From: Centipeda felix
GTDB lineage: Bacteria > Bacillota > Negativicutes > Selenomonadales > Selenomonadaceae
Direction: 5' to 3'
DNA length: 64,000 bases
Assembly (NCBI RefSeq): GCF_900186465.1
Contig: NZ_LT891959.1
Location: forward strand, 434,001 to 498,000
This document shows positions 1-10,437 of this stretch, in pieces (the stretch's first letter is position 1; each line of letters opens with the position of its first letter). The position numbers were made by a program, and so were the translations under genes. The notes beneath the pieces are model-generated. The model saw only the letters and a list, made by a program, of their open reading frames with translations. It was not told where the DNA came from and searched no databases.

Positions 1-1726
<1,726 letters not shown>

Positions 1727-1727
1727 C

Positions 1728-2993
1728 TCAGACCTTCACCTCAGAAATCATCTTTTCTACCAAACGGTCAAGCGCACAGGTCTCCTGCGCACTCTCCGCC
1801 ATATCGCGCACGAGCGCCGTATGCGCTGCCAGCTCATCCTCGCCGAGAATGATAGCATAGCGCGCACCGGATCGATTCGCCTGCTTCATCTGTGCCTTCA
1901 TGCTGCGTCCCGCATAGTCCATGAGGGCACGCACATTGCCGCACCGCAGCTCATGCAGCAAGGGGAACGCCGCTTTTGCCGCCGCATCGCCGAGCGCGAT
2001 GAGGAATACATCCGCTGCTGGCGGCTGTGCCGGCAGGAGATTCTGCTGCTCCAGTGCGAGCAGGACGCGCTCCAATCCCGCCGCAAAACCGACGGCGGGG
2101 GTGGGATTCCCTCCGAGCTCCTCGACCAGTCCGTCATAGCGTCCGCCCCCCGCCACGGCACTCTGTGCACCGAGCGGCGGATAGGCGATCTCGAACGCCG
2201 TCCGCGTGTAGTAGTCGAGCCCCCGCACAAGGCGCGGATCGAGCTCATAGGAAACCCCTGCCGCCGTCAAATGCTGCTGTACCTGCGCAAAGTGCTCGGT
2301 ACACGCAGGACACAGGCAGTCCGTAATCGCGGGAGCCCCCGCCATAAACGGCTGCTCCGCATCCCGCTTGCAGTCGAGGATCCGCAGCGGGCTGCGTGTA
2401 TAGCGATCCTTGCAGTCATCACAGAGCGTGGGCAGATACTCCTTAAAGTACGCCTGCAAACGCTCCCGATAGACAGGGCGACAGGCGGGGCAGCCGACGG
2501 AGTTCAGCTTCAGCGTCAGTCCCGTCAAGCCAAGTGCCGTCAGAAAATCATACGCGAGGAGAATGACCTCGGCATCCAGCGCAGAGCTCTCCTCGCCGAG
2601 TGCCTCCACGCCGAACTGATGAAACTCACGCATCCGCCCCGCCTGCGGGCGGTCATAGCGAAACATCGAGCCGATGTAGAAGAGCTTTTGCAGGCCGCCG
2701 TCCGCATAGAGTTTGTTTTGCAGATAGGCGCGCACGGCAGACGCCGTGTTCTCGGGACGCAGCGTCAGACTGCGGTCGCCGCGGTCGGAGAAGGTATACA
2801 TCTCCTTGTCCACGACATCCGTACCATCGCCGATCCCACGCTGAAAGAGCTCCGTGTGCTCGAACATCGGCGTGCGGATTTCACCGTAGCCATAGCGGGC
2901 ACAGAGATCGCGGATCACATGCTCGACATGTGTCCACGCACCGACCGCGTCAGGCAGTATATCCTTCGTGCCGCGCGGCGCATTCGTCAGCAT
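1728..2993 (-). CDS. hisS: Histidyl-tRNA synthetase
   Basis: Class II synthetase, 421 residues, the normal length, charging tRNA-His. Motif 1 region RGTKDILPD is at the N-terminus. Motif 2 (FRYDRPQAGRMREFHQFG) lies at about residues 111-128. The histidine-specific signature LVRGLDYYTRTAFE is near residue 260, and motif 3 is GFAAGLERVLL. The start ATG overlaps the hemZ stop (TGATG), and a GAGGAGG Shine-Dalgarno sits inside the last hemZ codons, so translation is probably coupled to hemZ. No T-box leader fits here because there is no space upstream. Confidence 0.97.
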   Translation of the reverse strand: MLTNAPRGTKDILPDAVGAWTHVEHVIRDLCARYGYGEIRTPMFEHTELFQRGIGDGTDVVDKEMYTFSDRGDRSLTLRPENTASAVRAYLQNKLYADGGLQKLFYIGSMFRYDRPQAGRMREFHQFGVEALGEESSALDAEVILLAYDFLTALGLTGLTLKLNSVGCPACRPVYRERLQAYFKEYLPTLCDDCKDRYTRSPLRILDCKRDAEQPFMAGAPAITDCLCPACTEHFAQVQQHLTAAGVSYELDPRLVRGLDYYTRTAFEIAYPPLGAQSAVAGGGRYDGLVEELGGNPTPAVGFAAGLERVLLALEQQNLLPAQPPAADVFLIALGDAAAKAAFPLLHELRCGNVRALMDYAGRSMKAQMKQANRSGARYAIILGEDELAAHTALVRDMAESAQETCALDRLVEKMISEVKV

Positions 2994-4498
2994 CAGTGCT
3001 GTTCCTCCTCGTATTCCGCGCGCAGAAGCGCACGGCGTTTTTCAATATAGACGTCAATATCGCGCAGATAGGTCACGAGATCCTTTGCATGAAAGGCAGA
3101 GTGCAGGCGTCCGCTGCGCACGCCGATCACCTTTGTCGCGGCAGCGCCGCCAATGCCGATGATCGTCTGCCGCTCCTCCATGATGCGGATGTTGTAGATG
3201 CTCTCCGCACCGGGGCGGGCATAGCCGACGTTCTCCAAATCGCCGCTCATATAGCCCTGCCGATAGAGATAGTAGGGATGGTAGTCCGCCGCGCGGACGG
3301 CAGCCGTCGCCGCCGCACTCATGCGCATCGTCTCTGCATCAGACGGCAGCGCGACATGCTCCGTCTCCATCATAAGGCGCAGCCGCGAGCCGCGCTTCAG
3401 CGCAAGTGCGTGGAGCGTAATGTCGTCCGGGCGGAGGGCCGTCACCGCCGTCATCGTCGCACGGACATCCTCTGCCGTTTCGCCCGGCAGACCGAGGATC
3501 ACATCCATATTGATATGCACGTCCATCGACGCACGGATGTCCTGCACCATGCGCACAATATCGGACGGCGTATGATGCCGTCCGATGCGCTCAAGCGTCC
3601 GTTCCTGCATCGACTGCGGATTGACACTGACGCGCGTCACCCGATATGCCTTCATCGCTGTGATCTTCGCCGCGCTCATGCTGTCGGGACGTCCTGCCTC
3701 CACCGTGAACTCACGGACAGAAGATCCATAGAAAGCATTATATACCATTTTGAGCATTTCGGCAAAAAAAACATCGGGCAGGCTCGTCGGCGTCCCTCCC
3801 CCGATGTAGATGCACCCGACGGTCAGCCCCAATGTGCGCACATCCTCTGCGGCAGCGGCAAGATCGCACGCGAGCACATCCATAAATGCACGCAGCGTAT
3901 TCTCCCCCGGCAGGAGATGCGAAGGAAAGGAACAGTAGAGGCAGCGCGAAAGGCAGAACGGAATGCCGACGTAGACCCCCACTGTCTGCGCGTCCTCATG
4001 CGCAAGAAACGGCAGCTGACGCACGGCGACCTCCGTCATGAGACCTGCCTTCTCCGCGCTGCAGAAATAATCCTCCTGCAATCGCTGCATGGCAGCGTCG
4101 GGCGTCATACCGCCCCGCAGCCAGCGGTGCACAATCTTCGTCGGACGCACCCCGTGCAGGATGCCCCACGGGGCAGGCGGCAGGCCAAAACGAACACGGA
4201 AAAACTCGTAGAGATTCCGCTTGATCGTGCGGTGCACCGCTGCACGCGGCAGTTCATCCGTCCGCCCCGCAGAGGAGAACGAAAGGCGCTCACAGCGCCC
4301 GTCCAGCGCATAGAGCCATACCTCCGTCATAACAGAAGGCGGCTCACTGCCCGACGGCCGGTTCACCACCGACAGCTGGGCGTAATCCGCCTCTCCTGCT
4401 TTTCCGACGATCTCCACCTTGAAGAGGTTCAGCACCTCATGCACAACCTTGACGATGACCTCGCTGGGATGATTGATGGTGAGCGATCGTATTTTCAC
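2993..4498 (-). CDS. hemZ: HemZ-like radical SAM coproporphyrinogen III dehydrogenase
   Basis: Predicted oxygen-independent coproporphyrinogen III oxidase-like enzyme of the HemZ branch, acting in heme/tetrapyrrole synthesis in the cytoplasm. The radical-SAM cluster motif CLSRCLYC (Cx3Cx2C) is at about residues 182-189, followed by GGGTPTSLP. The long N-terminal extension of about 170 residues is typical of Bacillus HemZ (about 500 aa); this protein is 501 aa. An ATG-started frame runs further upstream, but it would cover most of the end of fur. The GTG at 4498 overlaps the fur stop (GTGA) and gives the family N-terminus. HemZ paralogues are not all proven oxidases, so the exact reaction is inferred. 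Confidence 0.88.
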   Translation of the reverse strand: MKIRSLTINHPSEVIVKVVHEVLNLFKVEIVGKAGEADYAQLSVVNRPSGSEPPSVMTEVWLYALDGRCERLSFSSAGRTDELPRAAVHRTIKRNLYEFFRVRFGLPPAPWGILHGVRPTKIVHRWLRGGMTPDAAMQRLQEDYFCSAEKAGLMTEVAVRQLPFLAHEDAQTVGVYVGIPFCLSRCLYCSFPSHLLPGENTLRAFMDVLACDLAAAAEDVRTLGLTVGCIYIGGGTPTSLPDVFFAEMLKMVYNAFYGSSVREFTVEAGRPDSMSAAKITAMKAYRVTRVSVNPQSMQERTLERIGRHHTPSDIVRMVQDIRASMDVHINMDVILGLPGETAEDVRATMTAVTALRPDDITLHALALKRGSRLRLMMETEHVALPSDAETMRMSAAATAAVRAADYHPYYLYRQGYMSGDLENVGYARPGAESIYNIRIMEERQTIIGIGGAAATKVIGVRSGRLHSAFHAKDLVTYLRDIDVYIEKRRALLRAEYEEEQH

Positions 4499-4977
4499 GC
4501 TTTTTTCTGCTTCTCCCGGCACTTCTTGCAGATGCCGAAGAACTTCGCCTGATGATTCTCCACCAAGAAGCCCGTCTTTTCGAGAATATCCTGTTCCAGA
4601 TGATCGAGCATATCCTCCTCGAACTCTGAGATCTCCTTGCACTCCGTGCAGATGAGATGATGATGGAAGTGCTGGTTCGGGTCGATCGGATTCAGCTCGT
4701 AGGAATACGAGCCCTTGTTGCGCTTGTCGAACTCCTTGCCGAACTCGATCTTCTGCAGAATGCCGAGCGAGACCAGAATCTCCAGACTGCGGTAGACCGT
4801 CGCAAGCCCGATCTCCGACTCCGTCCCGCGCAAAATATCATAGATCTTCTCCGCGCTCAGATGCTCGCTCGGATGATCCAAAATGACCTGCAGCACAATC
4901 TGCCGCTGCGGCGTCATCTTGCGCTGTGTCGCCTGCAGCCGCTTCTTCAGGTCTTCCATGGTATATGTCTCTGCCAT
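4495..4977 (-). CDS. fur: Fur-family metalloregulator
   Basis: Metal-responsive repressor of 160 aa. The winged helix is at about residues 10-85, with recognition helix LATVYRSLEIL. The metal-binding cluster HFHHH is at 103-107. Two CxxC pairs (C110/C113 and C150/C153) form the structural zinc site common to Fur and PerR. I chose the ATG at 4977 because a GAGGGGGAAG Shine-Dalgarno precedes it; a start at 5010 adds 11 unsupported residues. It heads fur-hemZ-hisS-aspS. A palindrome upstream suggests autoregulation. Fur rather than PerR or Zur is favoured by the nearby iron operon with box-like promoters, but sequence alone does not settle the metal. Confidence 0.9.
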   Translation of the reverse strand: MAETYTMEDLKKRLQATQRKMTPQRQIVLQVILDHPSEHLSAEKIYDILRGTESEIGLATVYRSLEILVSLGILQKIEFGKEFDKRNKGSYSYELNPIDPNQHFHHHLICTECKEISEFEEDMLDHLEQDILEKTGFLVENHQAKFFGICKKCREKQKKA

Positions 4978-5015
4978 ATCTCTTCCCCCTCGATCCACCA
5001 AGTGGGTCACAATGT

Positions 5016-5036
5016 ATTATCACAATCAATGAGAAT
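5016..5036. promoter_or_regulatory. Possible Fur/PerR-type operator upstream of fur
   Basis: An interrupted inverted repeat, ATTATCA-N7-TGAGAAT (6 of 7 positions symmetric), lies just downstream of the extended -10 of fur. It has the AT-rich ATTATCA/TGATAAT half-site look of Fur-type boxes. Autorepression is inferred. Confidence 0.4.
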
Positions 5037-5045
5037 AGTATAGCA
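5037..5045 (-). promoter_or_regulatory. Extended -10 promoter of fur-hemZ-hisS-aspS
   Basis: On the minus strand the sequence is TGCTATACT, an extended -10 element (TGnTATACT). No good -35 is seen 16-18 bases further upstream. The start site would be about 50-60 bases before the fur ATG. Confidence 0.5.
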
Positions 5046-5125
5046 CAGTGTACAAGTTTTTACCATAGTTTATGAAGATATGGTTTTATGATAAATGTCG
5101 CAGACAAGACGATGAAGATATGCCC

Positions 5126-6571
5126 TCACTCCGCGATGCGGCGCAGCGTCTCCATGAGGAGTTTTGCCTCGGGAACGATCGCCGCGATTTCGATGCGCTC
5201 CTCGGGCGTATGGATGCCATGTGCCGTCACGCCGACGGACACCATGTCGAGCGCAGGGTTCTTCGATGCGTGCCAGCTCGTCTCAAGCCCCGCATGGATG
5301 CTCTCGATCTTCATCGGTGTACCGCCGTTCTGCGCTGCATAGACCTCCGCCATGATCGTCCGCAATTTGCTCTTGGGGTTCTCACGCCATGCAGGAGATG
5401 CCGTTCCAACGACGAGGGAAAAGCCCGTCAGTGCCGCCAGCGTCTCCGCCTCGCAGACGATCTCGTCCAGCCGCTCGTTGACCGAGGAGCGCGGGAAGAA
5501 CGCGACGTGTACCTCGTTCTCATCCATGCGGACAACGCCGAGGTTTGCCGAGGTCTCCACTCCGCCCGTCTGCGTGTGTGTCATGGCATGAACCCCCGTG
5601 CGCAGGAGGACAAGGAGGTCGATGAGGGTGTGCTGTTCCTCTGCGCTGATGACGCGCCCCGCCGCATGTGCAGGATGCAGCGTAAATTTCATCGCGGGAT
5701 CGGCCTCGCCATAGATGGCATGAAAGCGTTTCTCCTCCGCCGCCAGCAGACGTGCAATGCTGCGCTCATCCATCGCCGTGCGGACGATTGCCTCTGCCGT
5801 CGGGGGGATCGCGTTGCGCGCCGTCCCGCCCGTGAGGGAAACGAGTTCCACGTCGCCCTCCTGTGCCAGCGCATGAAGTGCCAGTGCCAGCGTGCGGATC
5901 GCATTGCCGCGCCCGTCGCCGATGCGCTCGCCCGAGTGACCGCCGCGCAGCCCCTCAGCCGTAATGCGATAGGCGGGCAGATCGGATTCCTTTCGCGTCA
6001 GCGCACGCGTATAGTCGAGATTGACACTGCCCGCACTGCCGACCGTCATGATGTGATAGTCCTCCGAGTCGCAGTTGATCAGATACTGTGCATTCTTCAG
6101 ATGATCTGCCGAAAGATGCCGCGCCCCCGTCATCCCCTGTTCCTCATCCACCGTGATGATGGCGCGCAGCGGACCATGAGCCTCTGTGCACTGCATCGCC
6201 GTCAGGATCTCCGCCACACCGATGCCGTCGTCTCCGCCAAGGCTCGTCCCATCCGCCGTGAGATACTCCGTCGTCCGCTGCATCTTGATCGGATCGGTCA
6301 GCGGGTCATAGGAAACACCCGGCTCAGCCACGCAGACCATGTCCATGTGTCCCTGCAGGATCGTGCGCGGCGCATTCTCCTTTCCCTTCGTCGCAGGAAG
6401 CTCCGCGATAATATTGAAGTGCTCATCCTGCGTCACCGTGCAGCCAATCTCCTCAAAGTGTTTTTTCAGATAGTCACTGACCGCCTTCTCGTGCCCCGAA
6501 GGACGCGGGATATGCGTCAGTGCCTCGAACTCCGAAATGACCTTTTCCAGCAGCTTTGCATCATCCATCAT
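5126..6571 (-). CDS. pepD: Cytosolic beta-alanyl/aminoacyl-histidine dipeptidase (M20)
   Basis: Zinc dipeptidase of peptidase family M20C (PepD), 481 aa as in E. coli PepD (485 aa), hydrolysing dipeptides such as Xaa-His in the cytoplasm. Visible metal/catalytic motifs are LQGHMDMVC (about residue 75), GTSLGGDDGIG, TVDEEQGMTGA (catalytic Glu) and IHAGLETSW near the C-terminus. GGGAGG precedes two tandem ATGs (6571 and 6568); either may be used. It is monocistronic between its own extended -10 promoter and the fur promoter. Confidence 0.93.
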   Translation of the reverse strand: MMDDAKLLEKVISEFEALTHIPRPSGHEKAVSDYLKKHFEEIGCTVTQDEHFNIIAELPATKGKENAPRTILQGHMDMVCVAEPGVSYDPLTDPIKMQRTTEYLTADGTSLGGDDGIGVAEILTAMQCTEAHGPLRAIITVDEEQGMTGARHLSADHLKNAQYLINCDSEDYHIMTVGSAGSVNLDYTRALTRKESDLPAYRITAEGLRGGHSGERIGDGRGNAIRTLALALHALAQEGDVELVSLTGGTARNAIPPTAEAIVRTAMDERSIARLLAAEEKRFHAIYGEADPAMKFTLHPAHAAGRVISAEEQHTLIDLLVLLRTGVHAMTHTQTGGVETSANLGVVRMDENEVHVAFFPRSSVNERLDEIVCEAETLAALTGFSLVVGTASPAWRENPKSKLRTIMAEVYAAQNGGTPMKIESIHAGLETSWHASKNPALDMVSVGVTAHGIHTPEERIEIAAIVPEAKLLMETLRRIAE

Positions 6572-6598
6572 AAATTCCTCCCATCAAAATTCCTTCCT

Positions 6599-6607
6599 AT
6601 TATAACA
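6599..6607 (-). promoter_or_regulatory. Extended -10 promoter of pepD
   Basis: Minus-strand TGTTATAAT (TGn plus a perfect TATAAT), about 25 bases before the pepD ATG. The 163-bp repeat begins about 9 bases upstream, so the repeat supplies whatever acts as the -35 region. Confidence 0.55.
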
Positions 6608-6615
6608 CAGAATGT

Positions 6616-6778
6616 AAGGAAGCACTGATAAATTCGGTACAACCATCTTGACGCATCTTTTTTGCCCGCACTTCGGCGGAAAATCCTCCACAGAGCACCA
6701 CTCTGCGTCCGGTTTTCCACCTCGTTCGGACGAAAAAATCTACGCCAATCTGGCAGACCTCATTTTATCAGTGATTCC
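6616..6778 (+). repeat. 163-bp MITE-like repeat, full copy A
   Basis: Starts AAGGAAGCACTGATAAA and ends TTTATCAGTGATTCC. The terminal 15 bases are inverted repeats of each other (14/15). The interior has short nested dyads (CAGAG/CTCTG, CGTCCG/CGGACG, GGAAAA/TTTTCC) and no ORF. It matches the reverse complement of 44627-44789 at 162 of 163 positions (the difference is t/c in GGtACAACC). It sits between the pepD promoter and the terminator of the iron operon. Confidence 0.9.
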
Positions 6779-6828
6779 GTAAAAAATGGGGCTGCTGCAT
6801 GAAGTGACAAACTTCGTGCAATAGCCCC
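6779..6828 (-). terminator. Terminator of the iron operon
   Basis: On the minus strand a long stem begins GGGGCTATTGCACGAAGT and closes with ACTTCATGCAGCAGCCCC, followed by ATTTTTT. It lies about 20 bases after the stop of the FMN-binding lipoprotein gene. Confidence 0.9.
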
Positions 6829-6847
6829 TATGCCATATTCGTCTCTT

Positions 6848-7309
6848 TTACTTCTTCGCCTGCTCTACCGCCTTCGTGACCGCTTCCTTGAACTGGTCAT
6901 AGCTGACGGTCGCGCCTGAGACAGCATCCACCTTTGCGAGATCCTTGGACGCGGTGAGCTGCTCGCCGTAGGACACAATCGCCTTGTAGGCGTTCTGTGC
7001 CTTCTTCTGCGCGCCCGGCTCCTTCCCCTCGCCGTAGTGCTCGTCCTTCTGCTTGCCCTCTTTGTCAATGCTCGTGTGAACGACCTTCTCGATCGCACCG
7101 TTCTTGATCGTGAGCTCCACGTGCGAATGTCCGAGCTTTTCGTTCTCACTGCTGTCCGCCGCATAGGTGCCGTCCTTGACGCCCGTCATATCGAGCGCGG
7201 CGGTTTTCTGCGGCTGCTCCTTCGGTGCCTGTTTCTCCTCACCGCAGCCCGCAGCGAGGACAGAGACACCCAGTAGGAGTGCTATACCGAGGCTGAGCTT
7301 TTTCTTCAT
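6848..7309 (-). CDS. FMN-binding-domain lipoprotein of the iron operon
   Basis: Exported lipoprotein of 153 aa. The N-terminus has a lysine-rich start and lipobox LAAGC (C22). An FMN-binding domain (RnfG/NqrC-like) follows, with DAVSGATVSYDQF at about residues 128-140; in this family the Thr of S-G-A-T (T134 here) can be covalently flavinylated by ApbE. The middle holds a charged Gly/Lys/Glu stretch. It is the last gene of the operon, 2 bases after the ABC ATPase. Campylobacter p19 loci have thioredoxin-like proteins in this position, so an extracytoplasmic redox role (for example Fe(III) reduction) is plausible but inferred. No ApbE gene is in the window. Confidence 0.85.
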   Translation of the reverse strand: MKKKLSLGIALLLGVSVLAAGCGEEKQAPKEQPQKTAALDMTGVKDGTYAADSSENEKLGHSHVELTIKNGAIEKVVHTSIDKEGKQKDEHYGEGKEPGAQKKAQNAYKAIVSYGEQLTASKDLAKVDAVSGATVSYDQFKEAVTKAVEQAKK

Positions 7310-7311
7310 CG

Positions 7312-7971
7312 TTATGCCGTCCTTTCCCGCATGTGTCCATGCTCAATGATAACACAGCGCTCCGCCTCGTCGCCGACTTCGGCGGAGTGCGTGACCGTCA
7401 GAATCGTATGTCCCTCGTCGTGGAGTTCATGGAAGATCTTCATAACGAGGTTCTGGTTCTTCTCATCGAGGTTGCCCGTCGGCTCATCCGCAAGGATGAG
7501 GACGGGATAGTTGATCAGCGCACGCGCAATGCAGACGCGCTGCTGCTCACCACCCGAGAGCTGACTCGGCAGATGGCTCGCACGGTCGGCGAGGCCGACG
7601 CGTTCGAGTGCCGCCATTGCCTCGTTGCGGTCGGGCATGCTGTGGTAGTACTGTGCGACCATGATGTTCTCGACCGCCGTCAGATAGGGGATCATGTGGA
7701 ACTGCTGGAACACGATGCCGATCTTGTCGCGACGGAAGCGCGTCAGCTCCTCGCGCGTAGCATTCGTCAGCACATCGCCGTCGAGGATGACCTCACCGCT
7801 CGTCGGGCTGTCCATGCAGCCGATGATGTTCATCAGCGTCGACTTGCCCGAGCCGGAGGGACCCATGACCGCGAGCCACTCGCCTTTTTCAACATTCAGG
7901 TTGACATCGTCCAGGGCGAGCACCTTTTCGTTGTACGCCTTGGAGACGTGCTTCAGTTCAAGCAAACTCAT
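7312..7971 (-). CDS. ABC transporter ATP-binding protein (MacB/LolD type)
   Basis: Cytoplasmic ATPase of 219 aa that should drive the two FtsX-type permeases encoded just before it. Walker A GPSGSGKST is at residues 37-45, the signature LSGGEQQR near 140, Walker B VLILADEPTGNLDE, then the H-loop (TVTHS). Type VII (mechanotransmission) ABC ATPases have this size and layout. It corresponds to the ATPase of the Campylobacter p19 locus (Cj1663-like) by position and family. Confidence 0.93.
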   Translation of the reverse strand: MSLLELKHVSKAYNEKVLALDDVNLNVEKGEWLAVMGPSGSGKSTLMNIIGCMDSPTSGEVILDGDVLTNATREELTRFRRDKIGIVFQQFHMIPYLTAVENIMVAQYYHSMPDRNEAMAALERVGLADRASHLPSQLSGGEQQRVCIARALINYPVLILADEPTGNLDEKNQNLVMKIFHELHDEGHTILTVTHSAEVGDEAERCVIIEHGHMRERTA

Positions 7972-7986
7972 TGCTTCGTTCTCCTC

Positions 7987-9120
7987 TCATTCGCCGCGCA
8001 GGATGATCGCGGGATCTACATTGGTCGCAATACGTACGGGCAGCAGCGAGGCCAGTCCGGTCACCAAGATGGACATGACGAGAGCCACGACGACAATCGT
8101 CGGCGAGAACTCGATGCCGCGTCCAAAGACGTTCATACTGACGCTCTGGGCAAAGAGATAGCCGAAGCCCGACCCGAGAATACCGCCGAGTGCGCCGAGG
8201 AGACAGCCCTCGCCGAAGAACTCTGCGACAATGTGACGGTTGTCCGCGCCGAGAGCCTTCTTGAGGCCGATCTCACGGCGGCGCTCCGTCACGATCGCCA
8301 TCATCGTCGTCGAGACGCAGATCAGCGTCAGCACGAGTACAACAATGGTCACGATGAGGACAAGTGCCTGCAGTTTGCCGAGCACGGTGCCCTCCGATTT
8401 CGCGATCTGCTTGACGAGCTGCGGCTCCACCGTCGGTACCTGCGCGTGGATTTTCGTCTCTGCACGCACCAGCTCATCCTGTCCCGCCACAACAGAGACC
8501 TGCGCGAGACTCAATTCGCCGGCGCGCCCCTTGATGCGCTGCAGATCGGGCAGGCTGACAAAGACGAAATTCTCCTCGTTGCCGCCCGTGCGGACGATGC
8601 CGGAGACGCGGTAGTCGCTCACAATCGAGCCCTCACCGCCCGAGACACTGATCGTATCCCCTGGATTCACGCGCAGTTTCGACGCGAACTCCGCGCCGAG
8701 CAGGATCTCCTTCTCCCCCGGCGTCGGCCACGCGCCGCGCACCTGCCAGTAGGGGCTGACCTCCTGCAGGACGGCAAAGTCCGTGCCGCCCGCCATGACG
8801 GTCTGATGATTGATGAGCAGGGTGTCGTAGAGGAACGGCGTAATGCCAATCACCTCATAGTCCGAGAGAGCCTTGCTGACCGCACTGACATCTTCCTCGT
8901 GAATCACGCCTGCATCCTTCCCCGGCAGGATGAGGAGGTTTGCGCCATAGGCACGGAACGCACGTCCCATCTGCTCCGGGACTTCTTTATATACGGTAAT
9001 CATCCCCGAGATAATCGTCGCACCGACGGCGACGGCGAGGAGAGCGATCGCCATGCGTGCGCGGCGGCGCAGCAGAGAGTTGGCGACCATGATAAAAAAC
9101 ATTTTATAGCGACTCATCAT
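7987..9120 (-). CDS. FtsX/MacB-type ABC permease (second)
   Basis: Membrane protein of 377 aa. One N-terminal transmembrane helix (AIALLAVAVGATIISGM) is followed by a large extracytoplasmic domain of about 200 residues and three C-terminal helices including VLIVTIVVLVLTLICV, the MacB/FtsX layout. It contains REIGLKKALGA, the typical coupling motif. It follows the first permease by 3 bases, and the pair plus the ATPase would form one complex. Such complexes usually do mechanical work on periplasmic partners rather than classical import. Tandem ATGs at the start leave a one-codon uncertainty. Confidence 0.92.
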   Translation of the reverse strand: MMSRYKMFFIMVANSLLRRRARMAIALLAVAVGATIISGMITVYKEVPEQMGRAFRAYGANLLILPGKDAGVIHEEDVSAVSKALSDYEVIGITPFLYDTLLINHQTVMAGGTDFAVLQEVSPYWQVRGAWPTPGEKEILLGAEFASKLRVNPGDTISVSGGEGSIVSDYRVSGIVRTGGNEENFVFVSLPDLQRIKGRAGELSLAQVSVVAGQDELVRAETKIHAQVPTVEPQLVKQIAKSEGTVLGKLQALVLIVTIVVLVLTLICVSTTMMAIVTERRREIGLKKALGADNRHIVAEFFGEGCLLGALGGILGSGFGYLFAQSVSMNVFGRGIEFSPTIVVVALVMSILVTGLASLLPVRIATNVDPAIILRGE

Positions 9121-9123
9121 TTA

Positions 9124-10407
9124 TCACCTGCCATACAGAACCTCTGCCGGCTGCAGCGACAGCAGCATGCGAATCGCAGGCACGCTCCCGATGATCAGCA
9201 CGAGCGACATCAAAACGGCAATAATCGGAATGACATACGGATTGACCGCAATGCCGGAACCGAAAACGTTCTCCCCAATGAGCTGGGCGAACCCAATTCC
9301 CACGACATAGCCAAGGATGCCGCCGAGAATACCCGCGATAAAGATCTCCGCGAGGACAGAGAGAACGACGGCGAGATTGGTCGCGCCGAGCGCCTTCAAA
9401 AGGCCGATCTCACGGCTGCGCTCCATGATGTTCGCGCTGATAAGGTTGCTGACACCGAGGCTCGATGAGAGCAGGGACAGCACCGTGATCAGCAGCATGA
9501 GGAGCTGCGTCTTGTCGAGGATTTTGCCCTCGGACTCCGCGATCTGACGCACGGGGTGCGCCGCCGCGTTGTGCATGACCTCCTCGATCTGATAGGCAAT
9601 CGATCCGACGTAGCTCGTGCAGTACCAGATATCATACTCCGCCTGCGAGAGCGACTTCGGATTCTCCGCCGCCCTGCGGGCAAGATCGTTCTCCGGTGTC
9701 GTCATTGCACTGACCTCCACCTGATCGATCTTGCCCTGTACGCCTGCGAGTTCCTGTGCGAGCGCGAGCGAACCGACCAGCTGGTTCTCCTCGTCGCCGC
9801 CGCCCGAGACCGTGCCCGTGACGTGCAGCTCGCCCTGCGTGCCGTCCGGCTTCTGATAGGTGAGTGTACTTCCGGCAGAGACGCCAAGTTTCTGTGCGAG
9901 CTTCATGCCGACGAGCACCTCATCCGTGTGCGTGTCGTCCGCCCAGTCGCCGTCCACCTGCCACCACGACTTCATGAATTTCACGCCTGTCGTGTAGACC
10001 TCATCCGTCGGCAGCTTGAGCGTGTGCTCGAACCACGTACCAAAGAACGGCACACTCTCACCATCTCCGAGCGTCACCTGCGTCGTCAGTGACGGCGCAA
10101 ACGCAACGATGTTGTTCGTCCAGAAAATCGTCTTGATATTGCCGAGATCTGCCTCTTCCAGATACTCGCGATGTCCGCTCTTCGACGTCTCCACACCGTA
10201 AAGGTCCTTCAGAACCATCGAGTTGCGCGGCGTCACTGTAATATTTGCTCCAAATGCCTTGAGCTCCTGATTCACCTTTTCGCCGATGTCAAACATGACG
10301 TTCAGCATGGCAGTCGCAAGCGAGACGCCAAGGGCGACCGTCAGCGCGATGAGGATGAACCTCCCGCGCTGGCGGATAAGCGCCCCTTTTACCATTTGCC
10401 AAAACAT
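9124..10407 (-). CDS. FtsX/MacB-type ABC permease (first)
   Basis: Membrane protein of 427 aa with the same layout as its downstream neighbour: an N-terminal helix (FILIALTVALGVSLATAML), a periplasmic domain of about 240 residues and three C-terminal helices. The motif SREIGLLKALGATN is present. The two permeases are diverged paralogues and probably form a heterodimer with the 219-aa ATPase. They match by family and order the Cj1661/Cj1662 pair of the Campylobacter p19 operon. Confidence 0.92.
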   Translation of the reverse strand: MFWQMVKGALIRQRGRFILIALTVALGVSLATAMLNVMFDIGEKVNQELKAFGANITVTPRNSMVLKDLYGVETSKSGHREYLEEADLGNIKTIFWTNNIVAFAPSLTTQVTLGDGESVPFFGTWFEHTLKLPTDEVYTTGVKFMKSWWQVDGDWADDTHTDEVLVGMKLAQKLGVSAGSTLTYQKPDGTQGELHVTGTVSGGGDEENQLVGSLALAQELAGVQGKIDQVEVSAMTTPENDLARRAAENPKSLSQAEYDIWYCTSYVGSIAYQIEEVMHNAAAHPVRQIAESEGKILDKTQLLMLLITVLSLLSSSLGVSNLISANIMERSREIGLLKALGATNLAVVLSVLAEIFIAGILGGILGYVVGIGFAQLIGENVFGSGIAVNPYVIPIIAVLMSLVLIIGSVPAIRMLLSLQPAEVLYGR

Positions 10408-10437
10408 GGCTTACCTCCTCTCATGCCATCCTGTCCG

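Noticed and set aside
2600-4552. 650-codon plus-strand open frame opposite hisS/hemZ
   Set aside because: Covers two recognisable minus-strand genes and reads as Arg/His-rich noise.
5072-6628. 518-codon plus-strand open frame opposite pepD
   Set aside because: Same reason; pepD motifs are unambiguous on the other strand.
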